Assembly (NCBI RefSeq): GCF_900113185.1
Contig: NZ_FOZD01000001.1
Coordinates: forward strand, 248,001 to 312,000
DNA length: 64,000 nucleotides
Direction: 5' to 3'
Source: Agromyces sp. CF514
GTDB taxonomy: Bacteria; Actinomycetota; Actinomycetes; Actinomycetales; Microbacteriaceae
Shown: piece by piece, positions 49,349-57,724 of the stretch
Position numbering within the stretch: position 1 is the first letter of the stretch
Layout: every line of letters starts with the position of its first letter
Program-made: the position numbers and the translations under genes
Notes under the pieces: generated by a model
Told to the model about the DNA's origin: nothing
What the model saw: only the letters and a program-made list of their open reading frames with translations
Databases searched by the model: none

Positions 49349-50359
49349 ATGCCCCGCTTCGACCTCAGCCCAGCCGACCTGCGCGAGTACCGGCCCGCAG
49401 TCGCCGAGCCGGCAGACTTCGACGAGTTCTGGCGCACGACGCTCGCCGAGTCGCGCTCGCTCGCCGTGCCTCCGAAGCTCACGCCGTTCGACGTGGGGCT
49501 CGCGACGGTCGAGGTGTACGACGTCGAGTTCAGCGGGTTCGGCGGCGACCCCGTCGGCGGGTGGTTCATCGTGCCGTCGGGTGCCGCGGCATCCGCACCG
49601 CTGCCCGCCGTCGTGCAGTACCTCGGGTACGGCGGCGGACGCGGGCTCCCGCACGAGCACCTCGAGTGGGCGAGCGCGGGATACGCGCACCTCGTCATGG
49701 ACACGCGCGGACAGGGCAGCACGTGGGGCACCGGCGGGTCGACCCCCGATCCGCACGGGTCGACGCCGGCGGTGCCAGGGGTCATGACCCGCGGCATCCT
49801 CGATCCCGCCGACTACTACTACCGGCGCGTGTTCACCGACGCGGTGCTCGCGATCGACGCCGTGCGCTCGCTGCCGCAGGTCGACGCCGAGCGGGTGAGC
49901 GTCTGCGGCGGCAGTCAGGGCGGTGGCATCGCGATCGCGGCGGCCGGGCTGTCCGAAGGGCTCGTCGGCGCGATGCCCGACGTGCCGTTCCTCTGCCACT
50001 TCGAGCGGGCGGTCGGCCTCACCGACCGCTTCCCGTACCAGGAGATCGTGCAGTACCTGTCGGTGCACCGGGATGCCGCAGAGCGGGTGTTCGAGACGCT
50101 CTCGTACTTCGACGGCGTGAACCTCGCCGCACGGGCCACGGCGCCGGCACTGTTCTCGGTCGCCCTGCTCGACCCCGTCTGCCCGCCGTCGACCGTCTAT
50201 GCGGCGCGCAACGCCTGGGGTTCGCGGGCGGATGCCGCGGGCGGCCGTGCCGAGTCGGTCGCCGACATCGTCGAGTACCCGTTCAACGAGCACGAGGGCG
50301 GCGCCGGCGCCCACTGGCCGCGGCAGGCGTCGTGGCTCGCCGAGCAATTCGGACGCTAG
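49349..50359 (+). CDS. Acetylxylan esterase/cephalosporin-C deacetylase family protein
   Basis: 336 residues from an ATG with GAGAGGA upstream. MPRFDLSPADLREYRP at the start, YLGYGGGRGLPHEHLEWASAG, MDTRGQGS and the nucleophile motif VCGGSQGGGIAIAAAGL are characteristic of carbohydrate esterase family 7. EHEGG near the C-terminus carries the histidine. These enzymes deacetylate xylo-oligosaccharides and also cephalosporin C. There is no signal peptide, consistent with cytoplasmic action on imported sugars. Confidence 0.9.
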   Translation: MPRFDLSPADLREYRPAVAEPADFDEFWRTTLAESRSLAVPPKLTPFDVGLATVEVYDVEFSGFGGDPVGGWFIVPSGAAASAPLPAVVQYLGYGGGRGLPHEHLEWASAGYAHLVMDTRGQGSTWGTGGSTPDPHGSTPAVPGVMTRGILDPADYYYRRVFTDAVLAIDAVRSLPQVDAERVSVCGGSQGGGIAIAAAGLSEGLVGAMPDVPFLCHFERAVGLTDRFPYQEIVQYLSVHRDAAERVFETLSYFDGVNLAARATAPALFSVALLDPVCPPSTVYAARNAWGSRADAAGGRAESVADIVEYPFNEHEGGAGAHWPRQASWLAEQFGR

Positions 50360-50372
50360 TCGGAGGCTCCCG

Positions 50373-50822
50373 CTAGCCGGCGTCGCGGGCCGCGTCGCCG
50401 ACGGCGCGCGCGGCGGTGTGCACGGCATCCCACTCGACGAGCGGCTGCAGCAGCTCGATCAGCTGCAGGCCCGATGCGCTCGGCGTGTACGTGATGGTGA
50501 CGGGCGTCGTCGCCTTCACGTGGCGCTCGATCACGCCTTCGGCCTCGAGCTCCTTCAGCCTGGCCGCGAGCAGTCGATCGGAGATGCCGTCGACGGTGGA
50601 CCGGTACTCGCTGAACCGCCGGGCGCCTCGCACGCCGGCGAGCAGGATCGCGCCGTTCCACTTGCGGCCGGCGAACTCGACCGAGCGCTGGAACCGGCGG
50701 CACGCCGCCTCGTCGATGTGCCCGAACTGCTCGAGCCGCGCGCGGTGGGCCGCGAGGTCGGCGACGAGGTCGACGCCCGTCTCGTGCGCCGCGTTCGCCG
50801 GGGCATCCGCATGACTAACCAT
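50373..50822 (-). CDS. HxlR-family transcriptional regulator
   Basis: 149 residues. The HxlR winged helix-turn-helix lies at ~40-120: FAGRKWNGAILLAGVRGARRFSEYR, ISDRLLAARLKELEAEGVIERH and a wing with VTITYTPSASG. The usual DxxC near the N-terminus is represented by EAACRRFQRSVEF, so a redox-sensing cysteine is present. It is divergent from the LLM/BBE fusion gene. A perfect inverted repeat 2 nt upstream of its start is a likely operator for both. Confidence 0.85.
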   Translation of the reverse strand: MVSHADAPANAAHETGVDLVADLAAHRARLEQFGHIDEAACRRFQRSVEFAGRKWNGAILLAGVRGARRFSEYRSTVDGISDRLLAARLKELEAEGVIERHVKATTPVTITYTPSASGLQLIELLQPLVEWDAVHTAARAVGDAARDAG

Positions 50823-50824
50823 AA

Positions 50825-50837
50825 GTAAGCAGCTTAC
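50825..50837. promoter_or_regulatory. Inverted repeat, candidate HxlR operator
   Basis: GTAAGC-A-GCTTAC is a perfect 6-bp dyad with 1-nt spacer in the 77-bp divergent spacer, immediately before the HxlR start. It includes a minus-strand TAAGCT that could be the -10 of the regulator gene. Confidence 0.5.
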
Positions 50838-50899
50838 CAGCGATTGCGCGAGCGGATGCCGGTACGAGAGGCTCGAGAGCGCGACACGACGGGAGCAGC

Positions 50900-53239
50900 A
50901 TGCACTACGGACACGACCTGCAGTTCGGGACCTTCATCACCCCGAGGAACGATCCGCCGCAGGCCGCCGTGCGCCTGGCCGAGCTGAGCGAGGCCTCGGG
51001 CTACGACCTCGTGACCTTCCAGGACCACCCGTACCAGCCGGCGTTCCACGACACGCAGACGCTGCTCACGTGGGTCGCGGCGCGCACCGAGCACATCCAC
51101 GTCGCCGCGAACGTCGCGAACGTGCCGCTGCGCCCGCCCGCCGTGCTCGCACGCGCCGCGGCGAGCCTCGACCTGCTCTCGGGCGGACGCTTCGACCTCG
51201 CGCTCGGCGCGGGCGGCTTCTGGGACCCGATCGCCGCGATGGGCGGCGCCAAGCTCACGCCCGGGCAGGCGGTCGACGCGCTGGGCGAGGCGATCGACGT
51301 GATCCGGGGCACGTGGGACGTCGACGAGCACGCGCGGTTCGTCGTCGACGGCACGTACCACCACGTGAACGGCGCGAAGCGCGGCCCGGCGCCCGCCCAC
51401 AACATCCCGATCTGGATCGGCGCGCTGAAGCCCCGCATGCTGCGGCTCATCGGCCGCAAGGGCGACGGCTGGCTGCCGTCGTACGGCTACCTTCAGCCCG
51501 GCGACCTCGAGCGCGGCAACCGCACCATCGACGAGGCCGCGCTCGCCGCGGGGCGCGACCCCCGCGAGATCCGGCGCCTGTTGAACATCAACGGCCGGTT
51601 CACGAGCGGACGCGCGGGCGGCTCGGGCGGCGCCGGCAGGGGCGGGGCGTTCGACGGCCCGGCCGAGCAGTGGGTCGAGCAGTTGCTCCAGCTCGTGCTC
51701 GACGAGGGCATCGGCACGTTCATCCTCGCGAGCGACGACCCCGGCACGATCGTGCACTTCGCCGAGGAGGTCGCGCCTGCACTGCGCGAAGCGGTGGCGC
51801 GCGAGCTCGCGAGCGAGGCGGCATCCGGTGCCTCAGCCGGCGACGGCCGAGCGGATGCCATGGGCGGCCCGGTCGCGATCGCGGGCCAGCTGCGCAGCAC
51901 CGCCGTGCGCGCGAAGCGCCGAGACGGCATCGACTACGAGGCCGTGCCGGCGTCGCTCGCGGCGCATGCGATCGAGCCGGGCGACGCCGGCTACTCGCGC
52001 GTGAAGTCGACGTACATGCGCGGCGGCTCGCCCGGCCTGGTGCTGCAGGCCGGCAGCCCTGAAGAGGTCGCCGACGCACTCGCGTTCGTGCGCGCCAACC
52101 CCGACGTGCCTTTCGGCGTGCGCAGCGGGGGCCACGGCATCAGCGGCCGTTCGACGAACGACGGCGGCATCGTGCTCGACCTCTCGCGCATGAACGCGAT
52201 GGAGGTGCTCGACGAGTCGCGCCGGCTCGTGCGCATCGAGGCCGGCGCGCGCTGGATGGACGTCGCCGCGTTCCTCTCCCCGCACGGCTGGGCGCTGAGC
52301 TCGGGCGACTACGGGGGAGTGGGCGTCGGCGGCCTCGCGACGGCGGGCGGCATCGGCTGGCTGGTGCGCGAGCACGGCCTCACCATCGATCACGTGCGCG
52401 CCGTCGAGCTCGTGCTGGCCGACGGCTCGATCGTGCGGGCCGACGCCACGCGGCATCCGGACCTCTTCTGGGCCGTGCGCGGCGCGGGCGCGAACATCGG
52501 CGTCGTGACCGCGTTCGAGTTCGAGGTCGACGAGATCGGTGACGTCGGCTTCGCGCAGCTCGCGTTCGATGCGAGCGACACGGCGGAGTTCCTGCAGGCG
52601 TGGGGCGACTGGCTCGTCGACTCGCCGCGCGACGTCACGAGCGCGCTGCTCATGGGCGCGACCCGGCCGGGGCAGCCCCCGATCGCCCAGATCATGGTCG
52701 TCGTCGACTCGCCGGACCCCGACACGATCCTCGCGAGGCTGCAGCCGCTCGCCGAGGTCGCGCCGCTCGTGGGCCAGCAGGTGAGCCTCACGACGTACGA
52801 GGCGATCATCTCCAACGCGGCCGACACGGCGCATGCCGGTCAGGGGGAGCCGACCGCCAAGTCCGGGCTCATCGGCCGCATGACGCCCGAGTTCGCTCGC
52901 GACACGGCTCGGTTCCTCGAGAGCGGCGCGACGCCCTTCTTCCAGATCCGCTCGGCCGGCGGTGCCGTGCACGACGTGCCCGCGGATGCCACGGCCTACG
53001 GCCACCGCGAGGCGGAGTTCTCGGTCTCGGCCATCGGCTCGCCGCGCAACCGCACGAGCGAGCTGTGGGCCGAGCTCATGGCGCCGCACATGTCGGGCGC
53101 CTACCTCAGCTTCGAGACCGAGCAGGGGCCGGAGCAGCTCGCCGCCGCGTTCCCGCCCGCGACGCTCGAGCGCCTGCGGGCGATCAAGCGCGAGGTCGAC
53201 CCCGGCAACCTCTTCCGCGACAACGCGAACATCGTGTAG
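50900..53239 (+). CDS. Fusion of luciferase-like oxidoreductase and BBE-type FAD-linked oxidase
   Basis: A continuous 779-residue frame from an ATG with GGGAG upstream. Residues 1-~305 are an LLM flavin-dependent oxidoreductase: LQFGTFITPRND, DLVTFQDHPYQP, FDLALGAGGFWDP and IPIWIGALKPRMLRLIGRKGDGW. After an Ala/Gly-rich linker, residues ~345-779 are a VAO/BBE-type oxidase: GVRSGGHGISGRSTNDGGIV (His for covalent FAD), LATAGGIGWLVREHGLTIDHV and the C-terminal NLFRDNANIV. One chain thus joins an F420- or FMN-dependent domain and an FAD oxidase. The substrate is unknown. Divergent HxlR control is likely. Confidence 0.82.
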   Translation: MHYGHDLQFGTFITPRNDPPQAAVRLAELSEASGYDLVTFQDHPYQPAFHDTQTLLTWVAARTEHIHVAANVANVPLRPPAVLARAAASLDLLSGGRFDLALGAGGFWDPIAAMGGAKLTPGQAVDALGEAIDVIRGTWDVDEHARFVVDGTYHHVNGAKRGPAPAHNIPIWIGALKPRMLRLIGRKGDGWLPSYGYLQPGDLERGNRTIDEAALAAGRDPREIRRLLNINGRFTSGRAGGSGGAGRGGAFDGPAEQWVEQLLQLVLDEGIGTFILASDDPGTIVHFAEEVAPALREAVARELASEAASGASAGDGRADAMGGPVAIAGQLRSTAVRAKRRDGIDYEAVPASLAAHAIEPGDAGYSRVKSTYMRGGSPGLVLQAGSPEEVADALAFVRANPDVPFGVRSGGHGISGRSTNDGGIVLDLSRMNAMEVLDESRRLVRIEAGARWMDVAAFLSPHGWALSSGDYGGVGVGGLATAGGIGWLVREHGLTIDHVRAVELVLADGSIVRADATRHPDLFWAVRGAGANIGVVTAFEFEVDEIGDVGFAQLAFDASDTAEFLQAWGDWLVDSPRDVTSALLMGATRPGQPPIAQIMVVVDSPDPDTILARLQPLAEVAPLVGQQVSLTTYEAIISNAADTAHAGQGEPTAKSGLIGRMTPEFARDTARFLESGATPFFQIRSAGGAVHDVPADATAYGHREAEFSVSAIGSPRNRTSELWAELMAPHMSGAYLSFETEQGPEQLAAAFPPATLERLRAIKREVDPGNLFRDNANIV

Positions 53240-53379
53240 GCGGTGCGCCGCGGCATCCGCTCGCCTCGCTTGCCTCGCTCGGTCGGCCGGTCTCCGGTCG
53301 GCTCGCCCGGGCATTCGCGTGTCGGACGGCCCGGGTATCGTGTAACCGGCAATGGGGGCCGACACGATGGGCGGGTGGC

Positions 53380-53973
53380 ATGACCGAGACGACTCAGCAC
53401 GTGATCAGGCCGCTCACGCCCGAGACCTTTCCGGCGTGGCTGGCGCTCGCTGAGAAGCACAACGGGGTGTGGGGCGGGTGCTACTGCTCGTACTTCCACG
53501 AAGACACCGAGCTGACCGCGAAGGACGACGTCGACCGGCCGACCTTCAAGCAGCGACTCGTCGCGGAGGGCGTCGCGCACGCCGCGCTCGTCTTCGACGG
53601 CGACGACGCGATCGCGTGGTGCGAGTTCGGCAGCCCGGTCGAGCTGCCGAACATCTACCACCGCAAGCAGTACGACGCCGGTGAGGCCAACCCGGCGCCG
53701 TGGCGCATCACCTGTTTCTTCGTCGACCGCGACCACCGTCGTTCGGGGGTCGCACGCGAGGCGCTCGACGGCGCGCTCGACCTGATCGCGGAGGCCGGTG
53801 GGGGCGAGGTGGTCTCGTTCCCGAACGAACTCGTCCCCGGCAAGAAGACGTCGTCGTCGTTCCTCCACAACGGCACGAGGGCCATGTTCGAGAAGGCCGG
53901 CTTCACGTTCGAGCGTCACATCGGCAAGAGCAAGACCGTGATGCGCAAGACGGTTCCGCCCGCCAGCGGTTGA
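53380..53973 (+). CDS. GNAT-family N-acetyltransferase
   Basis: 197 residues. RITCFFVDRDHRRSGVAREALDGAL near residues 107-131 is the acetyl-CoA-binding motif A with the R-x-x-G/A-type loop. The N-terminal half contains a Cys/Trp-rich segment (VWGGCYCSYFHED) found in a subgroup of actinobacterial GNATs. The substrate is not evident. The start is supported by GGGTGG upstream only weakly. Confidence 0.8.
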   Translation: MTETTQHVIRPLTPETFPAWLALAEKHNGVWGGCYCSYFHEDTELTAKDDVDRPTFKQRLVAEGVAHAALVFDGDDAIAWCEFGSPVELPNIYHRKQYDAGEANPAPWRITCFFVDRDHRRSGVAREALDGALDLIAEAGGGEVVSFPNELVPGKKTSSSFLHNGTRAMFEKAGFTFERHIGKSKTVMRKTVPPASG

Positions 53974-54008
53974 CGCCTGGCTCGCGCAGGCCCGCCGACG
54001 AACATGGC

Positions 54009-54014
54009 TAGGCT
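54009..54014 (+). promoter_or_regulatory. -10 element TAGGCT, leaderless spacing
   Basis: TAGGCT ends exactly 6 nt before the ATG at 54021. Confidence 0.5.
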
Positions 54015-54020
54015 GCGGAC

Positions 54021-54620
54021 ATGGGCAAGCTCTTCGACTCGATCGACCACCGACTGCAGGCGTGGATCGAGGCCCAGCCCATGTGGTTCGTCGCGACCGC
54101 GCCGCTCAGCGAAGACGGTCACGTCAACCTGTCGCCGCGTGGCCACGACTCCTTCAGCGTGCTTGGCCCGCGCCGCGTCGCGTGGGTCGACTACACCGGC
54201 AGCGGCATCGAGACGATCGCGCACCTGAACGAGAACGGGCGGGTGTGCCTGATGTTCAACTCGTTCGACGCGCGGCCGCGCATCGTGCGGCTGCATGGAC
54301 GCGGCACCGTGCACCTGCCCGGCGACCCGCTCTTCGACGAGGTCGTCGCGCTGCACCCCGAGCACCCGAGCACCCGCGCCGTCATCGTCGTCGACGTGAC
54401 CCGGGTGAGCGACTCGTGCGGGTGGGGCGTTCCGGTCATGGAGCAGCGTGGCGAACGCGACCTGATCCGGCTGCATGCCGAGAAGAAGGGCGTCGAGGGC
54501 ATGGACGCCTACCGCGTCGAGAAGAACTCGTGGAGCGTCGACCACCTGCCCGGGCTCGTCGCCGGGGGCGGGGCCGAGAGCGGCGACGGCATCGAGCCGA
54601 CGGTCGCGGGCCGGCAGTAG
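54021..54620 (+). CDS. Pyridoxamine 5'-phosphate oxidase family protein
   Basis: 199 residues with the PNPOx-like split barrel: QPMWFVATAPLSEDGHVNLSPRGHDSF, VAWVDYTGSGIETIAHLNENGRVCLMFNSFD and the C-terminal SCGWGVPVMEQRGERDLI. This longer subgroup is common in actinobacteria and fungi. The cofactor (FMN or heme) is not certain. The leaderless-type start is described at 54009. Its stop faces the PLP decarboxylase gene across a palindrome. Confidence 0.87.
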   Translation: MGKLFDSIDHRLQAWIEAQPMWFVATAPLSEDGHVNLSPRGHDSFSVLGPRRVAWVDYTGSGIETIAHLNENGRVCLMFNSFDARPRIVRLHGRGTVHLPGDPLFDEVVALHPEHPSTRAVIVVDVTRVSDSCGWGVPVMEQRGERDLIRLHAEKKGVEGMDAYRVEKNSWSVDHLPGLVAGGGAESGDGIEPTVAGRQ

Positions 54621-54656
54621 AGCCGGCCGCGGCATCCGCTCGCCCATCGACGGGAC

Positions 54657-54672
54657 GGATGCCGCGGCATCC
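54657..54672. terminator. 16-bp palindrome between convergent genes
   Basis: A perfect copy of GGATGCCGCGGCATCC between the stops at 54620 (+) and 54675 (-), with a half-site 30 nt before it. It may act as a bidirectional terminator, as suspected for the longer hairpins. Confidence 0.55.
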
Positions 54673-54674
54673 GC

Positions 54675-56105
54675 TCACTCCATGGTGTCGAGGATGCCCA
54701 CCAGCTGCTCGAACGTGGTGAGCGGGTTCACGATCGCGAAGCGCGTGTTCGGGCGACCGAGGTGCGAGCTCGGGGTGACGAAGGCGAGCTGGTCGTCGAG
54801 GAGCTTGGCCGACCAGGCGGCGTACTGCTCGCGGGTCCAGCCGTCGCGCTCGAAGACCACGACCGAGAGCTGCGGGTCGCGCACGAGCGTGAAGCCGGGC
54901 CGACGGCGGATCTCGGCGGCGATGTCCTGCGCGAGCTGCAGCGACGAGCCGATCGCCTCGCGGTAGGCCGCCCCGCCGTAGGTCGCGAGTGAGAACCACA
55001 TCGGCAGGCCGCGCGGGCGCCGGGTCAGGTGGATCGCGTAGTCCGACGGGCTCCACTCGGTCGTCTCGGTGAGCGTGTCGAGGTACTCGGCGTGCTGCGT
55101 GTGCGCCGCGCGGCCGCGGTTCGGGTCGCGGTAGATGAGCGCGCAGGCGTCGAACGGCGCGAAGAGCCACTTGTGCGGGTCGACGATCACCGAGTCTGCC
55201 CGCCCGACGCCCTCGAAGCGGTCGCGTGCGAGCGGCGAGAGCATGGCGGCGAGTCCGTAGGCGCCGTCGATGTGCAGCCAGAAGTCGTACTCGTCCTTCA
55301 GGGCGGCGATCGAGGCCACGTCGTCGACGATGCCGAAGTTCGTCGAGCCGCCCGTGGCGACCACGGCGAAGACGGATGCCCCGTGCTCCTCGAGCGCCTC
55401 GCGCACGGCGTCGCCGCGCAGTTGCCCGTCGGGGCCGGGCGCGACCTTGACGATGTCGACGTCCATGACGCGTGCGGCCGACGCGATCGAGGAGTGCGCC
55501 TCTGCGCTGCAGACGACCTTCCAGCGGGGGGCGGGTGCCACGGGGTCGCCGCTCTCGGCGGCGGCCTCGGCGAGGCGGGCACGTGCGCTCTCGCGCGCCG
55601 CGACGAGCGCCGAGAGGTTGCCGAGCGTGCCGCCCTGCACGAACACGCCGCCTGCTCCGGCCGGCAGCCCGAACTCGTTCGCGAGCCAGCGCAGCACCTC
55701 GTTCTCGGCGTGCACGGCGCCCGAGCCCTCGAGCCAGGAGCCGCCGTAGATGGCCGACGCCGAGACGACGAGGTCGAACGCCGAAGCCGCGTTCGTCGGG
55801 GCGATCGGGATGAACGAGAGGTACTGCGGGTGGTCGGTCGTGATGCAGGCGGGGGCGAGCACGTGCTCGAAGATCGCGAGGGCGCGGCGGGCGCCGATGC
55901 CCTGCTCGTCGATCGTGCGGCCGGCGAGGCGGTTGAGCTCGGCGGGCGAGAAGGGCTTGTCGAGGGGGGTGTCCTCGGAGAGCATGCGGCGGCGCGAGTA
56001 GTCGAGCACGAGGTCGACGATGGCCTCGGTCTCGTCGGTGAAGGCGTGCATGCGGGTGGGGTCGGCCGGTGCCGAACCGGTGGCGGAGCGGTGGTCGGTG
56101 TTCAT
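54675..56105 (-). CDS. PLP-dependent amino-acid decarboxylase (group II)
   Basis: 476 residues from an ATG with GAAGGGAAG upstream. The PLP lysine is Lys312 in VDPHKWLFAPFDACALIY, preceded by LHIDGAYGLAAMLSP. AEAHSSIASAARVM and GGTLGNLSALVAAR fit aromatic-L-amino-acid/glutamate-type decarboxylases. The wide substrate range of the family (Tyr, Trp, DOPA, Asp) does not allow a specific call. It is a different branch from DesA at 31219-32667 and stands alone, behind a 337-bp AT-richer upstream region. Confidence 0.88.
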   Translation of the reverse strand: MNTDHRSATGSAPADPTRMHAFTDETEAIVDLVLDYSRRRMLSEDTPLDKPFSPAELNRLAGRTIDEQGIGARRALAIFEHVLAPACITTDHPQYLSFIPIAPTNAASAFDLVVSASAIYGGSWLEGSGAVHAENEVLRWLANEFGLPAGAGGVFVQGGTLGNLSALVAARESARARLAEAAAESGDPVAPAPRWKVVCSAEAHSSIASAARVMDVDIVKVAPGPDGQLRGDAVREALEEHGASVFAVVATGGSTNFGIVDDVASIAALKDEYDFWLHIDGAYGLAAMLSPLARDRFEGVGRADSVIVDPHKWLFAPFDACALIYRDPNRGRAAHTQHAEYLDTLTETTEWSPSDYAIHLTRRPRGLPMWFSLATYGGAAYREAIGSSLQLAQDIAAEIRRRPGFTLVRDPQLSVVVFERDGWTREQYAAWSAKLLDDQLAFVTPSSHLGRPNTRFAIVNPLTTFEQLVGILDTME

Positions 56106-56442
56106 GGTGCTTCCCTTCGGATTCGCGCGGGGTTCGGCGAGCTGAGAGCAGCGTCGCACACAGGCGGGGGCCATTGCAAAAACACGCGCGAGAACGGCAT
56201 GGGGCGCAGTATTCATGTGTTTGAGTGTGCTGATTCGAACGATAGTGCGCATTGCGGCGCAACATTGCGCACGTCATTTCGAGGCATCGAGCGAGCGGAT
56301 GTCGCACGCGACCCATGCGTCGCGGGCGGTCGCCGGGCGGGGTCCGCGCCCGGGGTCGGCGCCTCCGTGGCATCCCTGATCCGGCGGGTGCACGATGAGC
56401 GTAGAACGCCTGCTGAGGAAACCTCAAGGAAGGAAGTGCGCC
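56106..56442. other. Intergenic region between PLP decarboxylase and PLD-like genes
   Basis: A 337-bp divergent spacer. Its middle (about 56160-56280) is clearly lower in GC than the surroundings and carries the nested dyad described at 56245-56272. The part next to the PLD-like gene has GAAGGAAG as ribosome binding site. I see no convincing coding frame or RNA gene in it. Confidence 0.6.
56245..56272. promoter_or_regulatory. Nested inverted repeats upstream of the PLP decarboxylase
   Basis: Outer arms GTGCGCA and TGCGCAC (7 bp, perfect) enclose TTGCG-G-CGCAA, itself a perfect dyad, and ATTGCG recurs three times. It lies about 140 nt upstream of the decarboxylase start in the AT-richer segment. 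It is a candidate operator for an unidentified regulator. Confidence 0.45.
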
Positions 56443-57549
56443 ATGCCGGTCACCATCGGCGGAGTCGACCTCTACCTCGGCCCGACCACGGTCGGGGGGC
56501 CCGACGACCTCGATCTCGCGATCCGCGACTTCCTCGCGGGCGCGAAGCACACGCTCGCGATCGCCGTGCAGGAGATCGACTCGCGCCCGATCGCCGAGGC
56601 GATCGTCGACGCCACGAAGCGCGGGGTGCGCGTGCGCCTCATCCTCGAGGGCGACTACCTCACCGAGGACAAGGCCATCGCCGACCCGTGGACCACCGTC
56701 GGCGCCCATGACGAGAACCGGTTCCTGCTCGCGGCCCTGCTCAAGTCGCGCGTCGACGTCGTCAGCGACCTGAACCCCAAGATCTTCCACCAGAAGTTCA
56801 TCGTGCGCGACGCGGGCAAGCCGACCGCAGCCGTGCTCACCGGCTCGACGAACTTCACGCGAACCGACACCGGCACCAACGCGACATCCGGAGCCGGAAA
56901 GGGGCAGAACCTCAACCACATCGTGGTGCTGCACGGCCGGCGACCCGCGGCCGAGTACCTGGTCGAGTTCGACCGCATGCGCTCGGGCACCTTCGGCGAC
57001 CTGCACGAGCGCGTCGAGCCCAAGCCGTCGGAGTTCGGACTGCCCGCCGTGCGCGTGAAGCCGCTCTTCGCGCCGCGGCACGGCCCCGAGATGGAGATCA
57101 TGAAGCAGATGCTGAAGGCGAAGCAGTCGATCGACTTCGCGATGTTCACGTTCGCGCAGTCGTCGGGCATCGACGACACGATGATCCGGCTTCGGCCGCT
57201 CGTCGCGCGCATGCGCGGCGTGCTCGACCGCGGCCAGGGCGCTGCCAAGTGGGCGGCCACCAAGGGCCTCGCGGGCGGGGCGGTCGAGCTCTACACGACC
57301 AAGCTCGGCACGGGCGTGCGCAAGCTGCACCACAAGCTCATGGTGCTCGACGAGCGCGTGCTGATCGTCGGCAGCTTCAACTACACGGCCCCCGCGAACA
57401 CCCTGAACGACGAGAACATCGTCGTCATCGGCGACCTCGAGGAGCCGGAGGGCACGCCGACGGATGTCGCCCAGCGGGCGCTCGCGACGTATGCGCTCAC
57501 CGAGATCGACCGCATCATCGCCGAACTCGCCGAGCCGATCCCGGCCTGA
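56443..57549 (+). CDS. Phospholipase D-like (HKD) domain protein
   Basis: 368 residues from an ATG with AAGGAAGGAAG upstream. Two PLD half-sites are visible: IFHQKFIVRD with GSTNFT (~residues 111-145) and LHHKLMVLDE with GSFNYT (~residues 288-318), both H-x-K. The usual HxK(x)4D is conserved. No signal peptide is present. Such cytoplasmic PLD-like proteins include nucleases of the Nuc/BfiI type as well as phospholipases; a nuclease or defence-type role cannot be excluded, but no partner gene lies next to it. Confidence 0.84.
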   Translation: MPVTIGGVDLYLGPTTVGGPDDLDLAIRDFLAGAKHTLAIAVQEIDSRPIAEAIVDATKRGVRVRLILEGDYLTEDKAIADPWTTVGAHDENRFLLAALLKSRVDVVSDLNPKIFHQKFIVRDAGKPTAAVLTGSTNFTRTDTGTNATSGAGKGQNLNHIVVLHGRRPAAEYLVEFDRMRSGTFGDLHERVEPKPSEFGLPAVRVKPLFAPRHGPEMEIMKQMLKAKQSIDFAMFTFAQSSGIDDTMIRLRPLVARMRGVLDRGQGAAKWAATKGLAGGAVELYTTKLGTGVRKLHHKLMVLDERVLIVGSFNYTAPANTLNDENIVVIGDLEEPEGTPTDVAQRALATYALTEIDRIIAELAEPIPA

Positions 57550-57578
57550 GCGGTTCGGGAGCGAGCGGATGCCGCGGC

Positions 57579-57616
57579 GCGCCGTGTCGCGCGGGTGTCG
57601 CGCCGTGTCGCGCGGG
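57579..57616. repeat. 17-bp direct repeat after the PLD-like gene
   Basis: GCGCCGTGTCGCGCGGG occurs at 57579-57595 and again at 57600-57616, separated by 4 nt. It is a short local duplication in the spacer before the next gene. Confidence 0.7.
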
Positions 57617-57712
57617 CTCACGCGCTGCCGCCGACTCGCCCTCCCCGGCGCTGCTCGTGCGCGACCCGTCTTGGGGTGCGTGCGCCTCTGGAGCGCCGCA
57701 TCGGCCGCTCAA

Positions 57713-57718
57713 TAGACT
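57713..57718 (+). promoter_or_regulatory. -10 element TAGACT, leaderless spacing
   Basis: TAGACT ends exactly 6 nt before the ATG at 57725. Confidence 0.5.
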
Positions 57719-57724
57719 GCGCGG

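Noticed and set aside
56443-57549. PLD-like protein as part of a defence island
   Set aside because: No helicase, ATPase, methylase or toxin gene is adjacent; neighbours are a decarboxylase and a membrane protein.
57579-57616. 17-bp direct repeat as an attachment site or recombination scar
   Set aside because: The copies are only 4 nt apart in very GC-rich spacer and flank no gene, so a simple local duplication is the easier explanation.
54436-57621. A minus-strand open frame of about 1060 codons across the decarboxylase and PLD-like genes
   Set aside because: It lies out of frame with the decarboxylase and antisense to the PLD-like gene. Both real genes have ribosome binding sites and intact motifs.
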